Assembly: GCA_021772835.1 (NCBI GenBank)
Contig: JAJFLE010000007.1
Location: 1 to 64,000, forward strand
Length of the DNA: 64,000 nucleotides
Source of the DNA: Mariprofundus sp.
GTDB lineage: Bacteria; Pseudomonadota; Zetaproteobacteria; Mariprofundales; Mariprofundaceae
Direction: 5' to 3'
Shown: positions 30,185 to 37,327 of the stretch, one piece after another
How the letters are laid out: every line of letters begins with the position of its first letter
How positions within the stretch are numbered: the stretch's first letter is position 1
The notes under the pieces: generated by a model
Told to the model about the DNA's origin: nothing
The model's input: only the letters and a program-made list of their open reading frames with translations
Databases searched by the model: none
Made by a program: the position numbers and the translations under genes

Positions 30185-30273
30185 TGAATTTCCCCCTACA
30201 GCGTTATCTTTCGAGCGACCATCACCACCGGATACAAGTTTGCTAGCAACAAGTCCATATTGACTGGTGACGG

Positions 30274-30684
30274 CTACTGCTGCCAAGTTGTGACCTTCCC
30301 TTTGTCTGTGTATACATACGTAGTCTTGCAGGCCTCACAAGAGCGATAAACCCATTGGATTGACTCTCCATACTGGGTGACTGTTTTATTTATTGAGCCA
30401 TATGTGCCGGGCTTTCCCCATGAACATATAAGACCTAGTTGGCTCATACCTACTCGAAGCTGTTTCTTCTCTATAAGTGCCCATTCCTCATCAGTAACTA
30501 CATTTCGTCTCTGTAGCTCAATTTTTGCAGGTTCGGACCCATTAAAAGCATAGGCATTACATAGGTTCAATGAGTTTATTTCACGAAGCTCTTCTGAGGA
30601 CATCATGCCAATTCTTGCGGGTGAGCCTGCACAACCAGCAAAAGTCACTACTAATACAATTATGATAAATTTGATTCCCATCAT
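30274..30684 (-). CDS. Small lipoprotein, BamE/SmpA-like
   Basis: 136 aa. The N-terminus MMGIKFIIIVLVVTFAGCAGS ends in the lipobox FAGC, so Cys18 should be lipidated. The C-terminal half has VGMSQLGLICSWGKPGTYGSINKTV followed by IQWVYR and TTYVYTDKGKVTTWQ, the motif pattern of SmpA/OmlA-like outer-membrane lipoproteins. GGGGGA precedes the start. It is upstream of the other two exported proteins, with which it probably forms a transcript. Confidence 0.6.
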   Translation of the reverse strand: MMGIKFIIIVLVVTFAGCAGSPARIGMMSSEELREINSLNLCNAYAFNGSEPAKIELQRRNVVTDEEWALIEKKQLRVGMSQLGLICSWGKPGTYGSINKTVTQYGESIQWVYRSCEACKTTYVYTDKGKVTTWQQ

Positions 30685-30719
30685 TTAATTCCCCCCCCTA
30701 AAACAAGCCCCTGTATGCT

Positions 30720-30743
30720 ACTTATAGTGTGTAGACTCATAGT
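30720..30743 (+). promoter_or_regulatory. Tandem C-box-like operators upstream of the controller-like gene
   Basis: Two 9-bp palindromic boxes, ACT-TAT-AGT (30720-30728) and ACT-CAT-AGT (30735-30743), lie 15 bases apart and end 23 bases before the GTG start. This matches the ACT-N3-AGT pattern bound by restriction-modification controller proteins. TATAGT in the first box could serve as a -10 element. Confidence 0.6.
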
Positions 30744-30766
30744 GTGCAAGCCCGCGTACTTGCAGG

Positions 30767-30991
30767 GTGAATTCATCTACTCCAGAACAAGCCCTCGGAA
30801 AGGCCATTAGATGCCTCCGCGAAGGACTTGGCCTCTCCCAGGAGGCCCTGGGGTTTGCCTGTGATTTACATAGAAACTACATAGGTTCTGTTGAGCGTGG
30901 AGAACGTAATATCTCCATTCGGAACATCACTGTTATTGCCAAGTCTTTGAAGGTAACGGCAAGTGAGCTTCTTAGGCATGCAAATCTGTAA
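30767..30991 (+). CDS. Restriction-controller-like (C protein) HTH regulator
   Basis: 74 aa XRE-family helix-turn-helix: ALGKAIRCLREGLGLSQEAL, then RNYIGSVERGERNISIRNIT. Size and the RNYIG-ERG-RN pattern are very close to C proteins of type II restriction-modification systems. The start is GTG with at most a weak ribosome site, and C-protein mRNAs are often leaderless. It is the only plus-strand gene in the island and has two C-box-like sites in front. No endonuclease or methyltransferase gene is nearby. It may regulate itself and possibly the divergent lipoprotein gene. Confidence 0.75.
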   Translation: MNSSTPEQALGKAIRCLREGLGLSQEALGFACDLHRNYIGSVERGERNISIRNITVIAKSLKVTASELLRHANL

Positions 30992-31057
30992 ATAGATCCC
31001 TCTGAATTTACGCATGCGGCAATAGGCTTTTCATCTAGCATATTGTAAATGAATATC

Positions 31058-31075
31058 CTTGCACTTGAGTGCAAA
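31058..31075. promoter_or_regulatory. 18-bp palindromic site, copy 1
   Basis: CTTGCACTTGAGTGCAAA occurs here and, identically, at 32829-32846. The core TTGCACT/AGTGCAA is an inverted repeat with a two-base centre, too tight for an RNA hairpin. It therefore looks like a dimeric protein-binding site. Location is between the convergent ends of the controller-like gene and the rep-like gene. Confidence 0.45.
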
Positions 31076-31101
31076 AATGCCTCTCGTCATTAAGTAGCCA
31101 C

Positions 31102-32049
31102 CTAAAGGCATCCAATTGGATTGATTATACTGTGTTGCATTGCTGACCACTTCTGCATCCAGTGATGATCAGGCTGCCACCATCCACAAGAATGGTGCGC
31201 AAGAATTTTTTTAAACCTTTTTCGATCATTTGTTGGAACCAGCAACAACGCATCTTGTGCACCATCAATCTGAGCTGTTCGAACAAACATTGGAAGCCAT
31301 GGCTCATTTCCTTCCAAGGCTTTCGGAAGCTGTGATATACATAGCTTCTCAAAGGGGTTTTTTATTTCCGCCAAGGCACTGGCCTGAATGTCCCTTAATA
31401 CCGCTTCTATGCGCATTGTAGGACACTCTGGCACACCCACCTTGAAATAGTGGTGCTTATTATTCCAGACCTTCGACTGCTTAACTTTGTCGTAGATCAT
31501 AAAATGCAGGTTGCTTTCTTTCTTACCTAGCTGATAGCTCTCCCACTTACCGTTGTTTAGGTGTGGAGCCGAGTACCTCATGCCGGGGTAATAAATCGTA
31601 CATCTATTCAGATCAGCATTGACCACATCGGTGGTAAGGTGAAGCTCTGTAAGCTTCCCTTCTGCCATCAGAGACTGATAGCCACCACACTCCTCCAGAA
31701 ATTGATCAATAAAATAACGTGCACTTGAGCAAGACAAGTATGAGGGGTTCCATTTCAGGCGCAAAAACCTGTTGGCCTCATAGTTTGGATCGCACCGGAT
31801 TTCTAGGCGACCTTTTATCTCACCAATATCATCAGCAAGGGTTAGGTAGGCAGCATACCGGTAGTCACCTTTCGATATTTTACACCAAGGTCCATTTTTA
31901 TTTGTGTCTGAGCCATAGCTGGCGCAACAGAGTTCCTGCACATTATTAATAATCGAATTGTAATGCTGTTTTCCTGGCTCGAATGTAATAACGATATTGT
32001 CACAGAATATATCTGATACAGATGGCTTTGAATGAATATATACACTCAC
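31102..32049 (-). CDS. Replication-initiator-like protein (Rep_trans type)
   Basis: 315 aa. The middle reads LTELHLTTDVVNADLNRCTIYYPGMR, then YQLGKKESNLHFMIYDKVKQSKVW. These fit the strand motif with acidic residues and the Tyr-Asp-Lys motif of rolling-circle initiators of the Rep_trans/RstA type. RLEIRCDPNYEANRFLRLKWNPSYLS precedes them. I do not see every catalytic residue of the family, so this is a moderate call. It would give the island a replicative or formerly replicative stage. Confidence 0.5.
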   Translation of the reverse strand: MSVYIHSKPSVSDIFCDNIVITFEPGKQHYNSIINNVQELCCASYGSDTNKNGPWCKISKGDYRYAAYLTLADDIGEIKGRLEIRCDPNYEANRFLRLKWNPSYLSCSSARYFIDQFLEECGGYQSLMAEGKLTELHLTTDVVNADLNRCTIYYPGMRYSAPHLNNGKWESYQLGKKESNLHFMIYDKVKQSKVWNNKHHYFKVGVPECPTMRIEAVLRDIQASALAEIKNPFEKLCISQLPKALEGNEPWLPMFVRTAQIDGAQDALLLVPTNDRKRFKKILAHHSCGWWQPDHHWMQKWSAMQHSIINPIGCL

Positions 32050-32195
32050 GCATAACCAACCCCACCAAATTGCATGTTATCTAACCTATTCCTTTCCTGG
32101 CATTCTAAACTGTTAGTAAGGAGGCTAATTAGTAGCTCCGAGAATGCTTTCATAGGTGGTAATGTACTGATAAAATACAGCTCTGGTGATTCGAG

Positions 32196-32225
32196 CGGGG
32201 CTGTGGCGGCCCCGTTTATTTTTTT
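32196..32225 (+). terminator. Plus-strand Rho-independent terminator in the rep-like leader
   Basis: CGGGGC-TGTGGCG-GCCCCG is followed by TTTATTTTTTT on the plus strand. Genes on both sides are on the minus strand, so it should end a plus-strand RNA that is antisense to the leader of the rep-like gene. That RNA is inferred. Confidence 0.65.
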
Positions 32226-32237
32226 GACCATGATACG

Positions 32238-32783
32238 CTATTCTTCTGAGTCATCATCTTCGCTGTCTTTCATACTTACTACCCAACGAGTATCCGCATT
32301 TCTTACAATCTCTGTGATCTGCTCCAAAATACCATCATCAGGCTCCCCCCCCAATGAAAGCAGGCCAGTTAAAGGGTGGGCCTTCCTGTATTCTTTTTCA
32401 ATTATTTTCTCTACAGATGTCTCACCAATTCCCCATCCTACCATTTCAGGGGAGTCAGTTTTATCCAAGAATAACTTTGCGGCCTGTAGTTTCACTTTTG
32501 GATCACTATCATCCAGAAGCTCAAGAAGGGTTACCGATGCTTTATGTATGCCCGCCCGAACCGCCTCCCTGGAGGCATCAATAATGTTTTGCCGGTGAAG
32601 ATTGAATGCTGCTTGGAATAAATGTTTTTTCCGCCACTGCACAATGGTCTGTGGCGTTACCTTCACTTGCTTTGCAACCGCAACTCCTGTCTCGCCCTCT
32701 GCCAACAATACCGCCGCCTTTTGCTGCTTAGCTGTCAATGGGGTTGGGTCGTAACCAGTATCATATCCTGTAGTTTCAGACAT
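32238..32783 (-). CDS. Phage terminase small subunit-like HTH protein
   Basis: 181 aa. Residues 15-55 (PLTAKQQKAAVLLAEGETGVAVAKQVKVTPQTIVQWRK) form the helix-turn-helix found in terminase small subunits and related phage proteins. A helical middle (VRAGIHKASVTLLELLDDSDPKVKLQAAKLFLDKT) and an acidic tail (SEDDDSEE) follow. No large terminase subunit is present, so in this satellite-like island it may regulate or redirect packaging instead. Function is inferred from the fold. Confidence 0.6.
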   Translation of the reverse strand: MSETTGYDTGYDPTPLTAKQQKAAVLLAEGETGVAVAKQVKVTPQTIVQWRKKHLFQAAFNLHRQNIIDASREAVRAGIHKASVTLLELLDDSDPKVKLQAAKLFLDKTDSPEMVGWGIGETSVEKIIEKEYRKAHPLTGLLSLGGEPDDGILEQITEIVRNADTRWVVSMKDSEDDDSEE

Positions 32784-32828
32784 CTATTACTCCAAATTAT
32801 TCTGATTCGTTCTGATTGATTAAGATTT

Positions 32829-32846
32829 CTTGCACTTGAGTGCAAA
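32829..32846. promoter_or_regulatory. 18-bp palindromic site, copy 2
   Basis: Identical to 31058-31075. It lies 46 bases upstream of the terminase-like HTH gene, so it may be that gene's operator. Confidence 0.45.
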
Positions 32847-32861
32847 CACATACCAGTGATT

Positions 32862-33050
32862 TTAACGGCGCTTAAAACCGCCACTGTCTAAATCCTGTAA
32901 TATCTCAACACCTAGCGCCTGAGCTTTACCAAGCTCATGCCAACAGATGCTGTCCTTTACGAAGCTATATTGGGTCTCTCTCAGAATTGAGATCATGGAT
33001 CGTAAATTATGTTTGTGCGATTCGGTTAAGCGGCTAGTGATATCAGCCAT
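32862..33050 (-). CDS. Hypothetical protein
   Basis: 62 aa starting MADITSRLTESHKHNLRSM. I chose this start because its ATG overlaps the end of the alpA-like gene by eight bases and AAAGGG lies upstream. A nine-codon longer form exists. It is mostly helical with a basic end (GGFKRR). No family recognised. Confidence 0.5.
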   Translation of the reverse strand: MADITSRLTESHKHNLRSMISILRETQYSFVKDSICWHELGKAQALGVEILQDLDSGGFKRR

Positions 33051-33252
33051 TGATTGAACCCTTTCCCAGCTCATCAATCAATTTACGAATGTCTTCTACT
33101 CGCCATGCGGTAGTTCGTTCAGATAACTTGACTGGCTGGGGGTACTTACCCTCGGCAACACCACGCCACCATGACGATTTTGAAATGGGTATTACTGAAA
33201 GAATCTGTGGTATTCTCGCAAACCCACAATCTGGAAATTTATTTGGTTCCAT
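33043..33252 (-). CDS. AlpA-family HTH regulator / excisionase-like
   Basis: 69 aa with ARIPQILSVIPISKSSWWRGVAEGKYPQPVKLSERTTAWRVEDIRKLI, the MerR-like winged helix typical of AlpA. In P4-like islands this protein activates or assists excision by the integrase. AGGAGG lies six bases before the ATG. Placement two genes from the integrase supports an excision or regulatory role. Confidence 0.85.
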   Translation of the reverse strand: MEPNKFPDCGFARIPQILSVIPISKSSWWRGVAEGKYPQPVKLSERTTAWRVEDIRKLIDELGKGSING

Positions 33253-33357
33253 ATGATACCTCCTAAGATAGGCAGGTATTCAATGCTGTCTGCTAATAAA
33301 GAAAATCCGTATCATGGTGACACGGCAGGGGTGTCATGGTCTCACCCCTTGAATTAA

Positions 33358-33930
33358 TTACTTATTCTTACTCTTATCTTTGGCCCAATCTGGCCTCACA
33401 ATACTAGCCATATGGTTTGCCATTGTTGAAGATACTTTGACAGAGTTCTCAATTATTTTGGCAATTTCTTTATTTGCTGGAATGTGATCGCTATCGGGCT
33501 TAATGCCCTTCCAGTGAGCGGCAGCAATATGTAACGCATCTAGGCGGCCTGATACGCTTTGATCGAGCCCGTCAGGCACAGCGGACTCCTTTGTAAGGCT
33601 TGCCGAATAAAACAAAAATGGCGGCTCCTCTTTCAATACTGTGGCAATATGAAGCAATGCCTCACGGCTTATCTGATCTCCTTTATCTAGACCATGCAAA
33701 TAGATTAGTTGCCTTATTCGTTTATAATCATCTTTATAGCTGCAGACATCTTCTCCATCCAGTGACTGCAATTCATTCGGCAATGAAGGTTTCTTCTCCT
33801 CATAACAATCACGAAAGTAAATAGCGCTTTCACTGCCAGCATCATATATACCGCTCCAGTAGCAAGCTGCATCGTGTACCAAGAAGCTACTTCTGTTCTT
33901 CATTATTTTTATCATCTGTCGATGGTTCAT
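33358..33930 (-). CDS. Hypothetical island protein
   Basis: 190 aa, soluble, no recognisable domain. Its ATG overlaps the integrase stop (ATGA), so it is co-translated with the integrase. The C-terminal part (ANKEIAKIIENSVKVSSTMANHMASIVRPDWAKDKSKNK) is basic. Function unknown. Confidence 0.6.
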   Translation of the reverse strand: MNHRQMIKIMKNRSSFLVHDAACYWSGIYDAGSESAIYFRDCYEEKKPSLPNELQSLDGEDVCSYKDDYKRIRQLIYLHGLDKGDQISREALLHIATVLKEEPPFLFYSASLTKESAVPDGLDQSVSGRLDALHIAAAHWKGIKPDSDHIPANKEIAKIIENSVKVSSTMANHMASIVRPDWAKDKSKNK

Positions 33931-35201
33931 CCTTTTGCCCCCACATAAATTGGAATTACCTGAGCCCCATCCCGAAGCTCATCAAGATAATTTGCCCATT
34001 CCTGCATCATTTTCTTTCGCTCTGGCATGTGCTGCGCATGATTATATGCAGCCTTCACCTTGTTAGTTTCACGGTGAGCAAGCTGTCGCTCAATAACATC
34101 TGACTTCCAGCCCCGCTCATGCAGTAGTGTTGAAGCCATCGCTCTAAAGCCATGGCCGCATATTTCAGACTTTTCATAACCCATACGGCGAAGCGCAGCA
34201 TTCACAGTGTTTTCACTCATAGGGCGACTTCCTGAGCGCATGCTGGGAAATACATGCTTCCCTGAGCCTGTGAGCGGCTGCAACTCCAGAAGTACTGCCA
34301 CCGCCTGTGATGATAGCGGTACAATATGCTTTTCCTTCACCTTCATCTTATGTGCAGGAATACGCCATTCAGCAGCATCAAGATCAAGCTCTATCCATTC
34401 GGCATGCCTCAGTTCACCCGGACGGACAAATACATACGGTGCAAGCTGCAAAGCACAACGGGTAATGAATGAACCCTTATAGTCAACCATAGCACGCAAC
34501 AACTCCCCCACCCTTTTAGGGTCGGTAATTGTCGCCATACGTTTATGCACTACTGGAGTTAGCACGTCTTCACTCTTTATGTCTTCACATGGATTGCGTT
34601 TCGCCTTTCCAGTGGCAATGGCATAGCTGAACACTCTGGACACATTTGCTTTAATCCGGTGAGTGGTTTCTATTGCACCCCGGCTTTCAACCCGGCGCAA
34701 CATTTCCAGCACTTCTGGCGCTTCAATCTCTCCAACATGGATATGCCCAAGCCACGGAAACACGTCTTTAATAAACTGATGTAAAATTCTACCAGCATGT
34801 TTCTCTGACAGCTTCACACTGCGATTTTCATGCCACGCTCTTGCGACCTCTTCAAAAGAATCTTGCAAAGCAACACCAGCTTTCAGTCGTTTCTCTCGCT
34901 CTATTGCCGCCGCTTCAGCCTCTTTTTTATCTTTGCGCTGACTGCTTGGGTCAATTCCATCAGCAATAGTCTTGCCTGCCTTGTCTGCCACTGCCCGTGC
35001 CATCTTCAAGGTAACTTTCGGATATACACCCAGCGATAGCGTTTTACGCTTACCTTCAAAAGCATAATCCAGCCGCCACCACTTCGCGCCACTCTTCTGA
35101 ACCAGCAGATACAGACCGCCACCATCAGAAATACGATAGGCCTTACCCTTGGGTTTAGCGGTGCGAATACTTATATCTGACGTGATGAGGTGCTTTGCCA
35201 T
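33927..35201 (-). CDS. int: P4-type tyrosine integrase
   Basis: 424 aa. The N-terminal arm-binding domain reads SIRTAKPKGKAYRISDGGGLYLLVQKSGAKWWRLDYAFEGKRKTLSLGVYPKVTL, typical of P4-like integrases. Catalytic residues are Arg in APYVFVRPGELRHAEW, His and Arg in CGHGFRAMAS, the second His in LAHRE and the Tyr in VKAAYNHAQH. I start at MAKHLITSDI because GGGAG lies eight bases upstream. A 19-codon longer frame exists. The site GTTACTGCA overlaps the ribosome site, hinting at self-repression. It lies beside ssrA, its target. Confidence 0.95.
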   Translation of the reverse strand: MAKHLITSDISIRTAKPKGKAYRISDGGGLYLLVQKSGAKWWRLDYAFEGKRKTLSLGVYPKVTLKMARAVADKAGKTIADGIDPSSQRKDKKEAEAAAIEREKRLKAGVALQDSFEEVARAWHENRSVKLSEKHAGRILHQFIKDVFPWLGHIHVGEIEAPEVLEMLRRVESRGAIETTHRIKANVSRVFSYAIATGKAKRNPCEDIKSEDVLTPVVHKRMATITDPKRVGELLRAMVDYKGSFITRCALQLAPYVFVRPGELRHAEWIELDLDAAEWRIPAHKMKVKEKHIVPLSSQAVAVLLELQPLTGSGKHVFPSMRSGSRPMSENTVNAALRRMGYEKSEICGHGFRAMASTLLHERGWKSDVIERQLAHRETNKVKAAYNHAQHMPERKKMMQEWANYLDELRDGAQVIPIYVGAKG

Positions 35202-35300
35202 TGCAGTAACTCCCGGCGAAAATGCAGTAACTTTCCATCCGCAACGCCTAAAAAACACCAGTTACTGTAAAAGTTACTGCATAAAATGTCGAATATTACT
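35202..35300. promoter_or_regulatory. Cluster of integrase arm-type sites at the int promoter
   Basis: GTTACTGCA-like sites occur five times: two inverted (TGCAGTAAC near 35206 and 35223), two in the 21-base block 35261-35281 that is duplicated near attL, and ATTACTGCA near 35294. The first abuts the integrase start codon. Confidence 0.6.
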
Positions 35301-35334
35301 GCATTTCACCGGACAGCATGGGACAGTAGGGCAA

Positions 35335-35367
35335 GAAAAAAGCCAGCAATCATAACGATTACTGGCT
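35335..35367 (-). terminator. Current ssrA terminator (supplied by the island)
   Basis: On the minus strand AGCCAGTAATC-GTTAT-GATTGCTGGCT is followed by TTTTTTC. It ends tmRNA transcription just inside the island and replaces the original terminator now at 26591-26632. Confidence 0.8.
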
Positions 35368-35392
35368 CTTATGGTGCATCCTTGGATGCTCT

Positions 35393-35417
35393 TATGGTGG
35401 AGGCGGCGGGACTCGAA
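35393..35417 (+). repeat. Right attachment repeat (attR), inside the ssrA 3' end
   Basis: TATGGTGGAGGCGGCGGGAC followed by TCGAA is the tmRNA acceptor/T-arm end and matches attL at 26630-26653 with one gap and two substitutions. A 12-base repeat GCTCTTATGGTG occurs at 35365 and 35388, possibly an older attachment scar. Confidence 0.75.
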
Positions 35418-35744
35418 CCCGCGTCCGAAAACCATCAGCCTGCAGTTCTACATGTTTAGTCCGTTCGAGTAGCACCCCATGAGAACCAAACGGACAAAAT
35501 GCCCACGGGGTCGATTCGTAGCTATTTAACCCTACAGACCACGAGTCTCCGTTCTGTAGTAGCGATTCCATCTAAATGGCCCCGGATTCTCAATGGATGG
35601 ACACCTCAAGAGCGGGGTAACTTACGCAGCGTAAGCTAGTTCTACGTCGTCGTTTGCAATTATTGCAAGTAGCCTTTTTAACGAGAGTGCCATCCCGACA
35701 TGCCCTACAAGGTTCAGCATCTTCGTCGAAGCCAAATCGCCCCC
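35395..35744 (-). ncRNA. ssrA: tmRNA (transfer-messenger RNA)
   Basis: 350 nt. The 5' end is GGGGGCGATTTGGCTTCGAC and the 3' end is GGTTCGAGTCCCGCCGCC plus TCCACCA, which together give the Ala-tRNA-like domain. The tag reading frame (35622-35657) begins at GCA and encodes ANDDVELAYAA before TAA, a standard proteolysis tag. It rescues stalled ribosomes. Its 3' end is the island's insertion site and has been restored by the island. Confidence 0.96.
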
Positions 35745-35776
35745 ATAAGTAACAGCGGCAATTCTACACTATGTCC

Positions 35777-36649
35777 TCAACCTAACAAGCCTTGCAGCAC
35801 AAACCCTGACGCAAACAGCGCACCCACCCAGTGCGATTTCAAGAAAAAGGTGAAGCCCCAACCCTCACCCTCACGCAACAACTTCAAACACAGATAGAGC
35901 TGCAGAGCGGTAGCGGCACACAAACCGTACATCACCCACAGACCACCGAGTGAGATCGCAGCAAAGCCAAGCAGCAACAACACCATAATAGCAAGCGCTA
36001 CTACACCAGCCACAGCCCGCTCCCCAAACCAGATCGCCGCAGATTTCACACCGATTTTCAGATCATCCTCACGATCACCAAAAGCATAAGCCGTATCGTA
36101 AGAGAGCGCCCAGCATATATTGGCAGCAAACAACAGCCACGGGGCCGGCGAATCCATCACCGTACCAGCCTCAGCTGCCCACGCCATGACCGCCCCCCAA
36201 CCAAAGGCCATGCCCAGCCAAGCCTGAGGAAAGTGGGTATAACGTTTAAGAAAAGGATAAAGACCAGCCAGCACAGCGCCAACCACAGCCAGCAGAATGA
36301 CAAGCAGCGAAGTCTGGGAGACCAGAACCAGTGCAATCAGCATCATCAGCAGGAACCCAACAAATGCAGCACCCGGTGATATCACTCCGGCGGCGATCGG
36401 TCTTGTTTTGGTGCGTTCAACATGCGGATCAAAATCACGGTCGGCAAAATCGTTAATCACACAACCGGCAGAGCGCATGAGCAATACACCGCAACCAAAG
36501 ATAATCAGGTTTTTCAGAGTAGGAGCGCCGCCTGAAGCGGCAAGCAAGCCCCACAGAGTCGGCCATAGCAGCAGCCAGTAACCCACAGGCCTGTCGATTC
36601 GAAGCAGCCTGTACCAGTCAGAAGCGGAACCAACCGGTGAGAATTTCAT
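35777..36649 (-). CDS. ubiA: 4-hydroxybenzoate polyprenyltransferase
   Basis: Attaches the polyprenyl tail to 4-hydroxybenzoate in ubiquinone synthesis. It is an integral membrane protein with about eight to nine helices. The two Asp-rich prenyl-diphosphate sites are NDFADRDFD and DREDDLKIG. Length 290 aa is normal. It is two bases downstream of ubiC, which makes its substrate. Confidence 0.96.
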   Translation of the reverse strand: MKFSPVGSASDWYRLLRIDRPVGYWLLLWPTLWGLLAASGGAPTLKNLIIFGCGVLLMRSAGCVINDFADRDFDPHVERTKTRPIAAGVISPGAAFVGFLLMMLIALVLVSQTSLLVILLAVVGAVLAGLYPFLKRYTHFPQAWLGMAFGWGAVMAWAAEAGTVMDSPAPWLLFAANICWALSYDTAYAFGDREDDLKIGVKSAAIWFGERAVAGVVALAIMVLLLLGFAAISLGGLWVMYGLCAATALQLYLCLKLLREGEGWGFTFFLKSHWVGALFASGFVLQGLLG

Positions 36650-36651
36650 AC

Positions 36652-37242
36652 TTAACTTTCGCGCACGCTATAACGACGTGAAGATGACTCCAGGCGCTTC
36701 CACATTTCCGGATGAAAGACTTCAACGACAAGTGCACGCGTACCCGATGGCGAGCGCAGAACCGAACGGCGCGCCCAGCAGCCATTGATGCCGCCATCCG
36801 ACTGCAGCTGCACAACACTGAGATCGGAGCGCGAAAGCGACAGGCCACGGTCCAGCAACAGATTACCCAGAGGACGTTTACCCTCTTCCAGCTCTCGCAT
36901 CAAATCAGCGGGCAAGTCTTCCAGAGGCAACACGGATTCAGCATCAAACAGCACCGACCCGCGATGCATCAGGGACACCTGACGCCGCAAAGCAGTTGCA
37001 CCGGCAACACAACCCAGCAGTTGCGCCTCTTCAAGCTGCGCCACATCAACAAACTGATCGTGCAGTCGAATCTCGAGTTTGATGCCAAAATGACGCTCGA
37101 GAAAACGAGTCAGCGAGCCTGCCGTCGATAAGACTGCGGCCGCATCACGACCGATTCCCACGGCATCTGCTTTCCAGTGGCGCACCGGCTGCCAGTTTTG
37201 TGATTCAAGAGACCCGAAGAACATGCGCGCATCATGAGGCAA
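36652..37242 (-). CDS. ubiC: Chorismate lyase
   Basis: Converts chorismate to 4-hydroxybenzoate and pyruvate, the entry to ubiquinone. Family patterns are GSLTRFLERHFG near 42, LRRQVSLMHRGSVLFDAESVLPLEDL and RPLGNLLLDRG (product-binding Arg and Glu). Length 196 aa is slightly longer than the E. coli protein. It is in an operon with ubiA. Confidence 0.88.
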   Translation of the reverse strand: MPHDARMFFGSLESQNWQPVRHWKADAVGIGRDAAAVLSTAGSLTRFLERHFGIKLEIRLHDQFVDVAQLEEAQLLGCVAGATALRRQVSLMHRGSVLFDAESVLPLEDLPADLMRELEEGKRPLGNLLLDRGLSLSRSDLSVVQLQSDGGINGCWARRSVLRSPSGTRALVVEVFHPEMWKRLESSSRRYSVRES

Positions 37243-37327
37243 GAAACCTGCCGGTCAAGGGTCAGCTCGCGAACAAGAGACATGAAAAGCGCTTGCCTTA
37301 GTGGGCGGGTTCAGGCCGTATTTGCCT

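Larger units (their letters stand above)
26630..35417. mobile_element. Integrative island in the 3' end of ssrA
   Basis: About 8.8 kb bounded by imperfect direct repeats of the tmRNA 3' end and carrying a P4-type tyrosine integrase next to ssrA. It is visibly richer in A+T than its flanks. It contains AlpA-like, replication-initiator-like and terminase-small-subunit-like genes, which suggests a phage-satellite or integrative-plasmid origin. Cargo includes an NdpA/RelA-SpoT pair. No capsid, tail or conjugation genes are present, so it would depend on a helper for transfer. Boundaries are inferred from the repeats. Confidence 0.85.

Noticed and set aside
26630-35417. Complete prophage
   Set aside because: No capsid, portal, tail or lysis genes. 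The content fits a satellite or integrative element.
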